From the NCBI RefSeq assembly GCF_003966125.1, contig NZ_RXMA01000001.1:457560-521559 (forward strand): a stretch of DNA of 64,000 bases, given 5' to 3'. The DNA comes from Azospirillum griseum. Lineage in GTDB: Bacteria; Pseudomonadota; Alphaproteobacteria; Azospirillales; Azospirillaceae. Under the pieces are notes generated by a model. It saw only the letters and a list, made by a program, of their open reading frames with translations. It made no database searches and was not told where the DNA came from. The number at the start of each line of letters is the position of its first letter. Position 1 is the first letter of the stretch. The position numbers were made by a program, and so were the translations under genes. Below are positions 25,841-33,893 of this stretch, piece after piece.

Positions 25841-26116
25841 TGTCCACAGATGAACGCAGATAAACACAGATGATTTTTTGCGTCATATAGTATTTAAAAT
25901 AAGTGTAGATCAATTTTAATGAATGAAAAAAATTTATAATTTCGCGCGCAAGAAGTGGCTCATTTCATATAACTCCATCTTGTCGGAAATGGCGCGCTGA
26001 TGGATCAAATTTTACGCACGCCTCTCCAGAGAGGCAATCAAAGCCATCATAGAATGCATAGTATTTTTATCTGTTTATATTTCTTATCTGTGTTTATCTG
26101 CGTTCATCTGTGGACA
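25841..26116. mobile_element. AT-rich element with 31-bp perfect inverted repeats (MITE-like)
   Basis: Bases 25841-25871 and 26086-26116 are exact reverse complements over 31 bp. Each arm is built of ten-base steps containing CAGAT (CAGATGAACG, CAGATAAACA). The 214 bases between are AT-rich, in sharp contrast to the flanks. Translations of the arms give the ICVHLW peptide often mis-annotated in bacterial genomes. No coding capacity and no clear target duplication is seen. It could be a non-autonomous element or a bidirectional terminator between tagF and the convergent ompA-like gene. It fills the 303-base gene-free stretch here. Confidence 0.75.
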
Positions 26117-26129
26117 AAAAACCCCTCCC

Positions 26130-26780
26130 TCATTCACCAAGATTCACGATCTCCACCCGCCGGTTCGCCGCCGCCATCGGTTGGTCGGGCAGCAGAAGCT
26201 CCCGCATCCCGCGCCCGGTCGCTTCCAGGCGGTTCGCGGCGATGCGGTGATGGCCGGTGAGGTAGGCGACGACCGCCAGCGCCCGGCGTTCGGACAAAGC
26301 GAGGTTGGCCGCGTCGCCGCCCACCGCGTCGGTGTGGCCGATCACGCGGAAACGGATGGTCCCGGCGGCGGGCGCGCTCATCACCGCCGCCACCCGGTCC
26401 AGGATCGCCCGCGATTCGGGGCGGAGCGTGGTTGAGTTGAAATCGAACTCCACCCGGAAGGCCGCCTTCAACTCCGGCTTGGCCATCTCGGTGACAGGCG
26501 GTGGAGCGGGGGAAAGCACCGGTCGGGTAGACGCCGTGGGGGTAGACGCCGTGGGGGTAGACAGGGGCACCGCCACGGCGGGCGGCGGGGCGGGGGGGCG
26601 TTGCAGGTGTATGGCCGGGCAGCCGGGGCCGACCACCCCCAACAGCGCGGCCTGTATCTCGCACTCACTGGGGTTCGGCCCCAACGGCACCGCCGCCGCT
26701 TGCGCCGCAGCCGGACTCACCGGTGCCACCACCCCAGCCAACAGAAACCCGATCCGGGCGATGACGAACATTCTGCGCAT
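26130..26780 (-). CDS. Exported OmpA-like peptidoglycan-binding protein
   Basis: The 216-residue product starts at ATG 26780 (MRRMFVIARIGFLLAGVV), which opens a signal peptide cut near AAAQAAA; the ribosome site is poor. A Pro/Thr/Ser linker includes a threefold 15-base repeat in the DNA (around 26526-26561) encoding STPTA units. The OmpA domain (about 110-216) has VEFDFNSTTLRP, VIGHTDAVGG and NRRVEIVNLGE. It should tie an envelope structure to peptidoglycan. It converges with tagF across the inverted-repeat element; a T6SS role is possible but not shown. Confidence 0.8.
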   Translation of the reverse strand: MRRMFVIARIGFLLAGVVAPVSPAAAQAAAVPLGPNPSECEIQAALLGVVGPGCPAIHLQRPPAPPPAVAVPLSTPTASTPTASTRPVLSPAPPPVTEMAKPELKAAFRVEFDFNSTTLRPESRAILDRVAAVMSAPAAGTIRFRVIGHTDAVGGDAANLALSERRALAVVAYLTGHHRIAANRLEATGRGMRELLLPDQPMAAANRRVEIVNLGE

Positions 26781-26896
26781 GTCGGCATTGTCGGACCTGA
26801 CGACACGCGCGTCAAATTCCGCGTGGAAGACTTGTGCGCGCGTCTGTACCATCCCGGTCCGTATCGTTCGTGCCAGGCGCTTGGGAGGAAACAAGA

Positions 26897-27934
26897 ATGA
26901 CATCGCTGAAGTCTCTGCTCACCGGCCTCGCGTTGGCCGCGTTGACGCTTCCGGCCCTGCTGCCGGGTGCGGCGGCCGCCGCCGATTACAAGGCGGAGTA
27001 CAAGCTCTCCACCGTTCTGGGCAAGCCCTTCCCGTGGGGTGTGGGCGGCGACCGCTGGGCCGAACTCATCAAGGAGAAGACCAACGGGCGGATCGTCGTC
27101 AAGATGTACCCCGGCACATCGCTGGTGAACGGCGACCAGACCAAGGAATTCACCGCACTGCGCCAGGGGACCATCGATCTGGCCGTCGGCTCGACCATCA
27201 ACTGGTCGCCGCAGGTCAAGGAGCTGAACCTCTTCTCCCTGCCCTTCCTGATGCCCGACCACAAGGCGATCGACGCGCTGACCCAGGGGGCCGTCGGCAA
27301 GCAATTGTTCGACCTGCTGGCGACCAAGGATGTGGTCCCGGTGGCGTGGGGCGAGAACGGCTTCCGCGAGATTTCCAACTCCAAGCGCTCGATCAAGGCC
27401 CCGGAGGATCTGAAGGGGCTGAAGATCCGCGTCGTCGGCTCGCCGCTCTACCTCGACACCTTCACCGCGCTGGGGGCCAACCCGACGCAGATGAGCTGGG
27501 CCGATGCGCAGCCCGCCCTGTCCACCGGTGCGGTGGACGGGCAGGAAAACCCGCTGACCATCTTCACCGCCGCCAAGCTGCCGACGCTGGGGCAAAAGCA
27601 CCTGACCCTGTGGGGCTACGTCGCCGATCCGTTGATCTTCGTGGTCAACAAGGAGGTGTGGGCGAGCTGGTCGAAGGAGGATCAGGAGGCCGTGCGCGCC
27701 GCCGGCCTTCAAGCGGCGGCGGAGGAAATCGCCCTGTCGCGCAAGGGCATCGCGGCGGGCGACGACAGCCTGTTGAAGGAGATCGCCGCCCAGGGCGTGG
27801 ACGTCGTCCAACTGACCCCGGACCAGCAGAAGGCGTTCCAGAAGGCCACCCAGGCCGTCTATGACAAATGGGCCAAGCAGATCGGCCCCGATCTGGTCAA
27901 GGCGGCGGAAACCGCCATCGCCGCGCGCAAGTGA
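26897..27934 (+). CDS. dctP: TRAP transporter solute-binding protein, DctP family
   Basis: The 345-residue periplasmic protein has a clear signal peptide (LLTGLALAALTLPALLPGAAAAA) and a strong GGGAGGAAAC site. Family features include the IRVVGSPLYLDTFTALGANP block, in which the Arg after the strand usually contacts the substrate carboxylate, and a QMSWADAQPALSTGAVDGQENP segment. TRAP systems import organic acids with Na+ or H+. No dctQ or dctM follows: after the stop come a stem-loop and unrelated genes, so its membrane partners must be encoded elsewhere. Confidence 0.9.
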   Translation: MTSLKSLLTGLALAALTLPALLPGAAAAADYKAEYKLSTVLGKPFPWGVGGDRWAELIKEKTNGRIVVKMYPGTSLVNGDQTKEFTALRQGTIDLAVGSTINWSPQVKELNLFSLPFLMPDHKAIDALTQGAVGKQLFDLLATKDVVPVAWGENGFREISNSKRSIKAPEDLKGLKIRVVGSPLYLDTFTALGANPTQMSWADAQPALSTGAVDGQENPLTIFTAAKLPTLGQKHLTLWGYVADPLIFVVNKEVWASWSKEDQEAVRAAGLQAAAEEIALSRKGIAAGDDSLLKEIAAQGVDVVQLTPDQQKAFQKATQAVYDKWAKQIGPDLVKAAETAIAARK

Positions 27935-27945
27935 CCGGCCCCGGC

Positions 27946-27966
27946 GTCCGTCCCGGTGGGACGGAC
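27946..27966 (+). terminator. Stem-loop after dctP
   Basis: A perfect 9-bp stem, GTCCGTCCC / GGGACGGAC with a 3-nt loop, lies 11 bases after the dctP stop. No real T tract follows, so efficiency is uncertain. Confidence 0.5.
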
Positions 27967-28288
27967 ACCGCCCCTTTGACGGTCAACGCGATTGATTTCT
28001 TACAATTCGTCACAATACCCTGACATTCGACAGAATCGTTAACGGGGCGACGCAAGCATACAAACGGCGAATACGCCCCTGATCTGCCAAAAAAGACGCC
28101 ATGATCTTCACGGGACGGCATCCCAACCCCCGCGAACGGTGCGTTTCTTTGATGGCAAGGGTGGACGAGCCGCCGCAACGGCGCTACCGTCTTGTCTTTG
28201 CGACCGGCGCGGGGCCGCTCGCTGCGCAACGCCATGGGATTGCGGAGCCACAGGGGATGACCGACACCACGCTCAGGACGGACGCCCG
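27967..28288. other. Gene-free stretch between dctP and pair B
   Basis: The first half (27985-28050) is AT-richer and contains several TTACAATTCG/CACAATA-like segments that could hold a promoter for the downstream pair. A 63-codon frame at 28101-28292 ends in ATGA overlap with the next gene but looks unlike a protein. Nothing else is evident. Confidence 0.4.
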
Positions 28289-28897
28289 ATGACGCCCTCC
28301 GCAGCGGCGGGCGGCGGGGCCGACGATTTCGTCGTGCTGCTGTCGGTTCTGTGCATCGGCGCAACGCTTCTGTTTCTGGCCATTCGCTTCGCGCTCATCC
28401 TGGCGCGGGCGCGCGAAATCGAACGGGTCGCCGCCAAGCTGAAGGTGGAGCGCGACGCGCTGGAGGTGCGCGCCAACGAGTTGGAGACCATGCAGGCGGA
28501 GGTGGAAGCCCAACGCGCCGTTCTGGCCGAGTTGGAGGCCGAAAGGCTGGTGTTGGGCCGCCGGGGGCGCAAGCGCACCGCCGGGTCGCGCCGCTTCATC
28601 CACGAAATCGGGCGGCCCGAGGTGGGGCGGCTGCTGTTCCGCTTCACCCTGTCGATGCTTCCCGGCGCGATGCAGCGCCCGGACGCCAAGGCGGTGGTCC
28701 ACCCCGCCATCTGGCCCTTCCGCAACGAGGCTCAGGTCTGGTCCACCGATTACCCCGCCGCGCAAATGCTGACCCGCAGCATCTTCAACGAGACCGTCGG
28801 CGTCACCTTCGTCTCGTCCGACGCCGAGAAGGCCGCGCCGGACAGCGCCGCCGCCCCACCGCCCACCGCCCCCGCACCGGGAGCGGCCGCGTCATGA
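28289..28897 (+). CDS. Membrane-anchored coiled-coil protein, first gene of pair B
   Basis: This 202-residue protein has a hydrophobic segment (VVLLSVLCIGATLLFLAIRF) near the N-terminus and a long coiled coil (about 50-95, ERDALEVRANELETMQAEVE). The C-terminal domain contains RPDAKAVVHPAIWPFRNEAQ and then VWSTDYPAAQ. The C-terminal domain aligns with that of the 16467-17033 product, and the gene order relative to its partner is the same, so this is a second copy of the same two-gene unit. The last 20 residues are Ala/Pro-rich. Function is unknown. Confidence 0.7.
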   Translation: MTPSAAAGGGADDFVVLLSVLCIGATLLFLAIRFALILARAREIERVAAKLKVERDALEVRANELETMQAEVEAQRAVLAELEAERLVLGRRGRKRTAGSRRFIHEIGRPEVGRLLFRFTLSMLPGAMQRPDAKAVVHPAIWPFRNEAQVWSTDYPAAQMLTRSIFNETVGVTFVSSDAEKAAPDSAAAPPPTAPAPGAAAS

Positions 28898-29385
28898 ACA
28901 TGCTTTGGCTTCTCGCATCCCTGTTGACGTTGGGCTTCGGATCGCTGGGCGAACGCCAGCTCCGCACCCGCGCCGACCGCCAGAACGCCAAGCTGCGGGC
29001 GCTGTCGGAACGGCTGGACGTTTACGACAACTACAACAAGCTGGCCGCCGTCCGCCGCGCGGAAATCGAGGAAACCCTGACCGCCTTGGGCCACGACATC
29101 GCCAACGCGCAGGCCGACGTGAACGACCTGCAAAACGCGCTGGTGGCGGCGGAAAGCCAAGCCCCGATGGAGTTCCATTGCTTCGACCGCGTCGCCCGCG
29201 CCGACGGCCAGCTCTGGTACGTCGCGGTGGAGGCGCTGGACGACAAGGCCCCCTGGACCGGCGTGAAGCATTACGCCCTGGTCGCCGAGACGGCCGACGA
29301 GGCCCGCCGCCGCATCCAGGAACGCCACCCCTCCCCCAGCGGCTTCGCCATCGGCCAACCCGTGCCCTTGCCGCTGGCGGGGTGA
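28894..29385 (+). CDS. Membrane-anchored coiled-coil protein, second gene of pair B
   Basis: The 163-residue product starts in an ATGA overlap with the previous gene. A short N-terminal hydrophobic stretch (MNMLWLLASLLTLGFGSLG) precedes a charged helix (about 25-85). The C-terminal domain ends in HYALVAETADEARRRIQERH and then GFAI. It matches the partner gene of pair A (15942-16454) through its D-R-x-x-x-A-D-x-x-x-W region and the A-R-x5-R-[HY]-P-x3-G-F-A end. A tRNA gene on the other strand follows, with a shared stem-loop between. Confidence 0.7.
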   Translation: MNMLWLLASLLTLGFGSLGERQLRTRADRQNAKLRALSERLDVYDNYNKLAAVRRAEIEETLTALGHDIANAQADVNDLQNALVAAESQAPMEFHCFDRVARADGQLWYVAVEALDDKAPWTGVKHYALVAETADEARRRIQERHPSPSGFAIGQPVPLPLAG

Positions 29386-29467
29386 GGGGGCTGCTCGCGA
29401 TCAACGGAACCGTGACGAACGCAAACACGCCAGCAATCCTCCAAACAGGAAAGATGGCCCGGACATG

Positions 29468-29504
29468 CAAAGGCCCTGAAGCGCGGGGCGCTTCAGGGCC
29501 TTTG
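29468..29504 (-). terminator. Perfect 16-bp stem-loop ending the tRNA-Thr transcript
   Basis: CAAAGGCCCTGAAGCG (29468-29483) and its exact complement (29489-29504) flank a 5-nt loop, four bases beyond the tRNA CCA end. On the minus strand TTTG follows the stem. On the plus strand the same stem could stop transcription of pair B. Confidence 0.8.
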
Positions 29505-29508
29505 AAAC

Positions 29509-29583
<75 letters not shown>

Positions 29584-29598
29584 GTCGTTGTGGCGGGG

Positions 29599-29627
29599 AA
29601 CATAGCGACGTGATTGGGATGATGCAA
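29599..29627 (-). promoter_or_regulatory. Probable tRNA-Thr promoter
   Basis: On the minus strand TTGCAT (29622-29627) and TATGTT (29599-29604) are separated by exactly 17 bases, with the tRNA 5' end 16 bases beyond the -10. The hexamers are only partial matches to consensus. Confidence 0.5.
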
Positions 29628-29691
29628 GCGAACATTTTCAAAAAAATCATCAGCCGTCCAACCGCCCGCCAACCCGGTTTCAGCTCCCGTT

Positions 29692-31632
29692 TCAACCATG
29701 CTCGTGGATCACGTCCAGGAAGGCGGCGGCGTAGCGGTCGAGTTTGCGGCTGCCCACGCCGGGCAGGCGGGCGAAGGCGTCGGGGGTCAGGGGGCGTTGG
29801 TGGACCATCTCCAGCAGCGTGCTGTCGTGGAAGATGACGTAGGGCGGCACACCCTGTTCCTTGGCCAGTTCGGTGCGGCAATCGCGCAGGGCGTGCCACA
29901 GCGCGTCATCGGCCGCCGACAGGGTTGCCCGTCCACCGCCAGACGAACCGCCTCCGGTCGAGAAGGACGAGCCGCCCCGCCCGCTCTGGCGGCGCAGGGC
30001 GTCGTGGACGTTGCGGCGGCGTTCCTGCACCGGATCCTTGCGCAGACGGACGGTGCGTTGGCCCTTGATCACCGCCACCCCGGCATCGGTCAGGCGGAAG
30101 CCGCCATAGCCCTCCAGATCGACGGTGAGGAAACCGTTCGCGACCAACTGCCGATACACCGACTGCCATTCGGCCTTGGCCAGTTCCTTGCCGACGCCGT
30201 AGGTCTTCAGGGCGTCGTGCGCCTGCTGCACCACCTTTTCCGTCGGGTTGCCCAGCAGCACGTCGATCAGATGCCCGGCCCCATAGCGCTGGCCGGTGCG
30301 GTAGACCGCCGACAGCGCCTTTTGCGCGGCGATGGTCCCGTCCCAGGTCGCCACCGGCTCCAGGCAGGTGTCGCAGTTGCCGCAGGGCTTGGCGAGCGTC
30401 TCGTTGAAATAGTTCAGCAGGACCTGACGGCGGCACCCGCTGCTTTCGCAATAGCCCAGCATGGCTTCCAGCTTGCCACGCTCCACCCGGCGGTGGCTGT
30501 CGCCCGCCTCCGATTGCTCCAGCATTTGGCGCAGCATCACCACGTCGGCCATGCCATAGGCCATCCAGGCGTTGGCGGGCAGGCCGTCGCGCCCGGCGCG
30601 GCCGGTTTCCTGATAATAGGCTTCCAGGCTTTTGGGCAGGTCGAGGTGACAGACGAAGCGGACGTTCGGCTTGTCAATGCCCATGCCAAAGGCGACGGTC
30701 GCCACCATGACCAGCCCCTCGCCCTTGATGAAGCGGTCCTGGTTGGCCTCGCGCACCTCGGCGGGCAGACCGGCGTGGTAGGGCAGCGCCTCCCGCCCCT
30801 GGGCGTTCAGCCAGGCGGCGGTTTCCTCCACCTTGTTGCGCGACAGGCAATAGACGATGCCCGCGTCCTCGCCGTGATTCTCGTTGAGAAAGGCCAGCAT
30901 CTGCTGGCGCTCGCTCTTCTTCGGAACCACGCGGTAGGTGATGTTGGGCCGGTCGAAGCTGGACAGGAAGACGCGCGCCTCCGTCAGCCCCAGCTTTTCC
31001 TTGATCTCGTTGCGGGTCTGGACGTCGGCGGTGGCGGTCAGCGCGATGCGCGGCACGTCCGGGTGCCGTTCGTGCAGGATCGACAGTTGCAGATATTCCG
31101 GGCGGAAATCATGCCCCCACTGCGACACGCAATGCGCCTCGTCCAGCGCGAACAGCGCCAGTTTGGTGCGGTCGAGCAGGTCCAGAAAGCGCGGCGTCAC
31201 CAGCCGTTCGGGCGCGATGTAGACCAGATCGAGGTCGCCGCGCACCATGTCGCGCTCCACCTCCCGCGCCTCCGCCGCGCCAAGGGAGGAGTTGAGGAAG
31301 GCGGCGCGCACGCCCAATTCGCGCAGGGCCGTGACCTGATCGCGCATCAGGGCGATCAGCGGCGACACCACCACGGTCACGCCGTCGCGCACCAGCGCCG
31401 GGATTTGGTAGCACAGCGATTTGCCGCCGCCGGTGGGCATCAGCACCAGCGCGTCGCCGCCGCGCACCACATGGTCGATGATGTCGGCCTGCTGGCCCCG
31501 GAAGGCGGCGTAGCCGAAGACGGTGCGCAGCGCGGACAAGGCCGCGTCAAGCCCGGAGCCGTCCGGGCCGGGGGCCGGGCTGGTCGCGCGGCTGGGAAAG
31601 GAAAACAACGAATCCACGCCGATGCGGTTCAA
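29692..31632 (-). CDS. recQ: ATP-dependent DNA helicase RecQ
   Basis: The 646-residue product shows Walker [16 protein letters not shown], the DEAH box [17 protein letters not shown], and motif [12 protein letters not shown]. The RecQ zinc site follows with cysteines in YCESSGC and KPCGNCDTC, then the RQC winged helix and a C-terminal HRDC domain ([20 protein letters not shown]). It unwinds recombination intermediates. The frame start is a TTG without a good ribosome site, so the first 20-30 residues are uncertain; the conserved part begins at [18 protein letters not shown]. Confidence 0.93.
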   Translation of the reverse strand: MNRIGVDSLFSFPSRATSPAPGPDGSGLDAALSALRTVFGYAAFRGQQADIIDHVVRGGDALVLMPTGGGKSLCYQIPALVRDGVTVVVSPLIALMRDQVTALRELGVRAAFLNSSLGAAEAREVERDMVRGDLDLVYIAPERLVTPRFLDLLDRTKLALFALDEAHCVSQWGHDFRPEYLQLSILHERHPDVPRIALTATADVQTRNEIKEKLGLTEARVFLSSFDRPNITYRVVPKKSERQQMLAFLNENHGEDAGIVYCLSRNKVEETAAWLNAQGREALPYHAGLPAEVREANQDRFIKGEGLVMVATVAFGMGIDKPNVRFVCHLDLPKSLEAYYQETGRAGRDGLPANAWMAYGMADVVMLRQMLEQSEAGDSHRRVERGKLEAMLGYCESSGCRRQVLLNYFNETLAKPCGNCDTCLEPVATWDGTIAAQKALSAVYRTGQRYGAGHLIDVLLGNPTEKVVQQAHDALKTYGVGKELAKAEWQSVYRQLVANGFLTVDLEGYGGFRLTDAGVAVIKGQRTVRLRKDPVQERRRNVHDALRRQSGRGGSSFSTGGGSSGGGRATLSAADDALWHALRDCRTELAKEQGVPPYVIFHDSTLLEMVHQRPLTPDAFARLPGVGSRKLDRYAAAFLDVIHEHG

Positions 31633-31802
31633 TCAGGGGCAGGCCGCCGGGCGGCCATCGGGTCAACCCCCATCATGTCGCACAGATTGCCCCCACGGCA
31701 AAGCCGCAATCGCGACTCGGAAAACCCGGTCGGCCCGCATGGCCGGAACAGATCCACACATGCGTGTGACATCCTGGATTGTTTTCGCGCGATCCGGGTA
31801 AA

Positions 31803-31840
31803 CTGAAAACGGCGGATGGATGGTCCATCCGCCGTTTCAG
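31803..31840 (+). other. Long stem-loop immediately upstream of a tiny ORF
   Basis: CTGAAAACGGCGGATGGA pairs with TCCATCCGCCGTTTCAG across a 3-nt loop: 17 pairs with a single bulged A. It ends one base before AAGGAGGAAA, the ribosome site of the 24-codon ORF. It is too strong and too well placed to be random, and may protect or regulate that message or terminate an upstream transcript. Confidence 0.7.
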
Positions 31841-31856
31841 AAGGAGGAAAAAAGGC

Positions 31857-31931
31857 ATGAAGAAGATGCCCTTCTCCCTGGTGCTCCAGTGGCGGCGCTG
31901 GCGGATCGAAATCCGCCTGATCCACCGCTAA
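31857..31931 (+). CDS. 24-aa basic peptide ORF
   Basis: ATG at 31857, TAA at 31929. The sequence starts MKKMPFSLVLQWRRWRIEIR and ends with a short basic stretch. AAGGAGG lies ten bases upstream and a strong hairpin just before that. The peptide is rich in Arg/Lys and Trp and would form an amphipathic helix. A second stem-loop (31945-31974, 12 pairs with one wobble) follows. No homologue is known to me. It could be a leader peptide, a membrane-active small protein, or the translated part of a regulatory RNA. Confidence 0.5.
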   Translation: MKKMPFSLVLQWRRWRIEIRLIHR

Positions 31932-32021
31932 GCAGTCAGGAGCGGGCCGGTGGGTGCGCCAACACCCATCGGCCACCTCCCAAGACTATAGCGCCGCTCT
32001 CTCCCTTTTTCAACGCAAGGT

Positions 32022-32465
32022 CTACAACAGGTCCCGCAGCATGGCGACCAGCGGCACGTCGGCGGGGGGCATCGGGTAGTCGCCCATGCGGTTCGGGCGC
32101 ACCCAGGCCAGCCGCTGCCCCTCCCGCGCCACGACATCGCCCTCCCACACCCGGCAGACATAGAGCGGCATCAGCAGATGAAAGCTCTCGTAGCTGTGCG
32201 AGGCGAAGGTGAAGGGGGCAAGGCAGCTGGCCGCCGTGTCGATCCCCAGCTCCTCCTTCAGCTCGCGCACCAGCGCGGCTTCCGGGGTTTCGCCCGCGTC
32301 CACCTTGCCGCCGGGAAACTCCCACAGACCGGCCAGCGATTTGCCGGGCGGCCGTTGGGCCAGCAGCACGCGGCCATCGGCATCCACCAGGGCCACCGCG
32401 ACAACCAGCAAGGTCGGCAGGCTGCCGCGCGGCGGGGTGGAGGTGGGATCAAAACAGGCGGTCAT
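32022..32465 (-). CDS. mutT: MutT-type 8-oxo-dGTP diphosphatase
   Basis: The 147-residue Nudix hydrolase has an intact Nudix box: GGKVDAGETPEAALVRELKE followed by ELGI. VAVALVDADGRVLLAQRPPGKSLAGLWEFPGG leads into the box as in MutT. It removes oxidised dGTP from the nucleotide pool. GGAG lies 11 bases before the ATG. It is last in a ppiC-argJ-mutT arrangement, 19 bases after argJ, a gene order common in alphaproteobacteria. Confidence 0.9.
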   Translation of the reverse strand: MTACFDPTSTPPRGSLPTLLVVAVALVDADGRVLLAQRPPGKSLAGLWEFPGGKVDAGETPEAALVRELKEELGIDTAASCLAPFTFASHSYESFHLLMPLYVCRVWEGDVVAREGQRLAWVRPNRMGDYPMPPADVPLVAMLRDLL

Positions 32466-32484
32466 CGCGCGACTCCGATGACGG

Positions 32485-33723
32485 TCAGCTCCGGTAGCTG
32501 CCGTTGATGTCGATGTAGCCGTGGGTCAGGTCGCAGGTCCACACCTTGGCGGTTCCACGGCCCAGGCCGAGGTCGATGTGCACGTCGATCTCCTTGCCCT
32601 TCATGTGGGTGGCGACCGGGGTTTCGTCGTAACCGGGGACCTCCATCCCTTCGGCGCAGATCAGGGTCCCGCCGACGGTGATCTTGATGAGGTCGCGGTC
32701 GGCGCGCTCGCCCGCCCGCCCGATGGCGGCGACGATGCGGCCCCAATTGGCGTCTTCACCGGCGATGGCGGTCTTGACCAGCGGGGAGTTCGCCACGGTC
32801 AGGGCGATGCGCTTGGCCGCCGCGTTGCTGTCGGCCCCGTCCACGGTGATGGCGACGAACTTGGTCGCCCCTTCGCCGTCGCGGACGATTTGCAGGGCCA
32901 GATCGAGCAGCAGATCCTCCAGCGCGGCGCGGAACGCGGCCAGCTCCGGGGCCTGGGCGCTGGCGACCGGGGCGTTGCCCGCCTTGCCGGTGGCGAACAG
33001 CAGCAGCGTGTCGCTGGTAGAGGTGTCGCCGTCCACGGTGATGGCGTTGAAGGTGCGTTCGGTGAATTCCGACAGCATGTCCTGCAAAGCGGTGGCGGCG
33101 ATGGCGGCGTCGGTGAAGACGAAGCCCAGCATCGTCGCCATGTCCGGGGCGATCATGCCCGACCCCTTGGCGAAACCGGCGATCGTCACCGGCGTGCCGC
33201 CGATGGTGACGGTGCGCACCGATCCCTTGGGAAAGGTGTCGGTGGTCATGATGGCGCGGGCGGCCTTTTCCCACGCCGCCGAATCCGCCGCCAGCGTCGG
33301 GACCATGCCGGGCAGGCATTTGCCGATGGCGTCGGCGGCGAGCGGGATGCCGATCACGCCGGTGGAGGCGACATAGACCTCGTCGGTGGCGCAGCCCGCG
33401 ATGGCGGCGGCGGCCTCGACCGTGGCCTGCACGGTGGCGTCGCCCGCCTTGCCGGTGAAGGCGTTGGCGTTGCCCGCGTTGCAGACAACCGCGCGGGCCG
33501 ATCCCTTGGGCAGGCTGTCGCGGCACCAGATGACCGGGGCGGAGCAGGTCAGCGAACGGGTCAGCACCCCGGCGACGGCGGTGCCGGGATCCAGCACGGC
33601 CAGCAACAGATCATCGCGGCCCTTGTATCGGATGCCGCTGTTCGCCGTGGCGAGGCGCACGCCCGCGATGGGGGGCAGCGTCGGAAAGCTGGCGGGAGCC
33701 AAGGGGGAAAGCGTCGTGGCCAT
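32485..33723 (-). CDS. argJ: Bifunctional ornithine acetyltransferase / N-acetylglutamate synthase
   Basis: This 412-residue enzyme of arginine synthesis transfers the acetyl group from N-acetylornithine to glutamate. Start ATG 33723 (MATTLSPLAPASFP) fits the family length; the frame runs on upstream. The precursor self-cleaves before the Thr in VASTGVIGIPL, and the N-terminal KGRDDLLLAVLDPGTAVAGV and NAGNANAFTGKAGD blocks are typical. It is cytosolic, and lies between ppiC and mutT. Confidence 0.95.
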   Translation of the reverse strand: MATTLSPLAPASFPTLPPIAGVRLATANSGIRYKGRDDLLLAVLDPGTAVAGVLTRSLTCSAPVIWCRDSLPKGSARAVVCNAGNANAFTGKAGDATVQATVEAAAAIAGCATDEVYVASTGVIGIPLAADAIGKCLPGMVPTLAADSAAWEKAARAIMTTDTFPKGSVRTVTIGGTPVTIAGFAKGSGMIAPDMATMLGFVFTDAAIAATALQDMLSEFTERTFNAITVDGDTSTSDTLLLFATGKAGNAPVASAQAPELAAFRAALEDLLLDLALQIVRDGEGATKFVAITVDGADSNAAAKRIALTVANSPLVKTAIAGEDANWGRIVAAIGRAGERADRDLIKITVGGTLICAEGMEVPGYDETPVATHMKGKEIDVHIDLGLGRGTAKVWTCDLTHGYIDINGSYRS

Positions 33724-33840
33724 GGGGCAAATCCCGTGCGGGGGTGGGTGTCTGGGCAGAGGCGAACTGGGGCAGGCAAAAACGGAGAGGCGCAAAACGG
33801 TCCGTCACAGAAGCGGGGAGGTGGGCGCGCCGCCCCCTCC

Positions 33841-33875
33841 CCACCCCTTCCCCGCCGGAGCGGGAGAAGGGGGTG
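33841..33875. repeat. GC-rich imperfect palindrome between ppiC and argJ
   Basis: CCACCCCTTCCCCGC pairs imperfectly with GCGGGAGAAGGGGGTG around a short loop. There is no T tract on either strand. It looks like the REP-type intergenic hairpins common in GC-rich alphaproteobacteria and may attenuate between the two genes. Confidence 0.4.
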
Positions 33876-33893
33876 CGGATCCGATCCGGAACC

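Noticed and set aside
25448..25867. Minus-strand ORF starting MFICVHLW across tagF
   Set aside because: It begins inside the inverted-repeat arm and then runs antisense to tagF. The opening peptide is the translation of the repeat, not a protein.
26000..26260. Plus-strand ORF containing ICVHLWT
   Set aside because: It spans the AT-rich element and its right arm, then runs antisense to the OmpA-like gene, with no ribosome site.
28101..28292. 63-codon ORF ending in ATGA overlap with the first gene of pair B
   Set aside because: The overlap is suggestive, but composition is Arg/Pro/Gln-rich without any domain and there is no clear ribosome site. Kept only as a note.
29698..31806. 702-codon plus-strand frame opposite recQ
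   Set aside because: It is an antisense shadow in the complementary codon phase. recQ on the other strand has all motifs.
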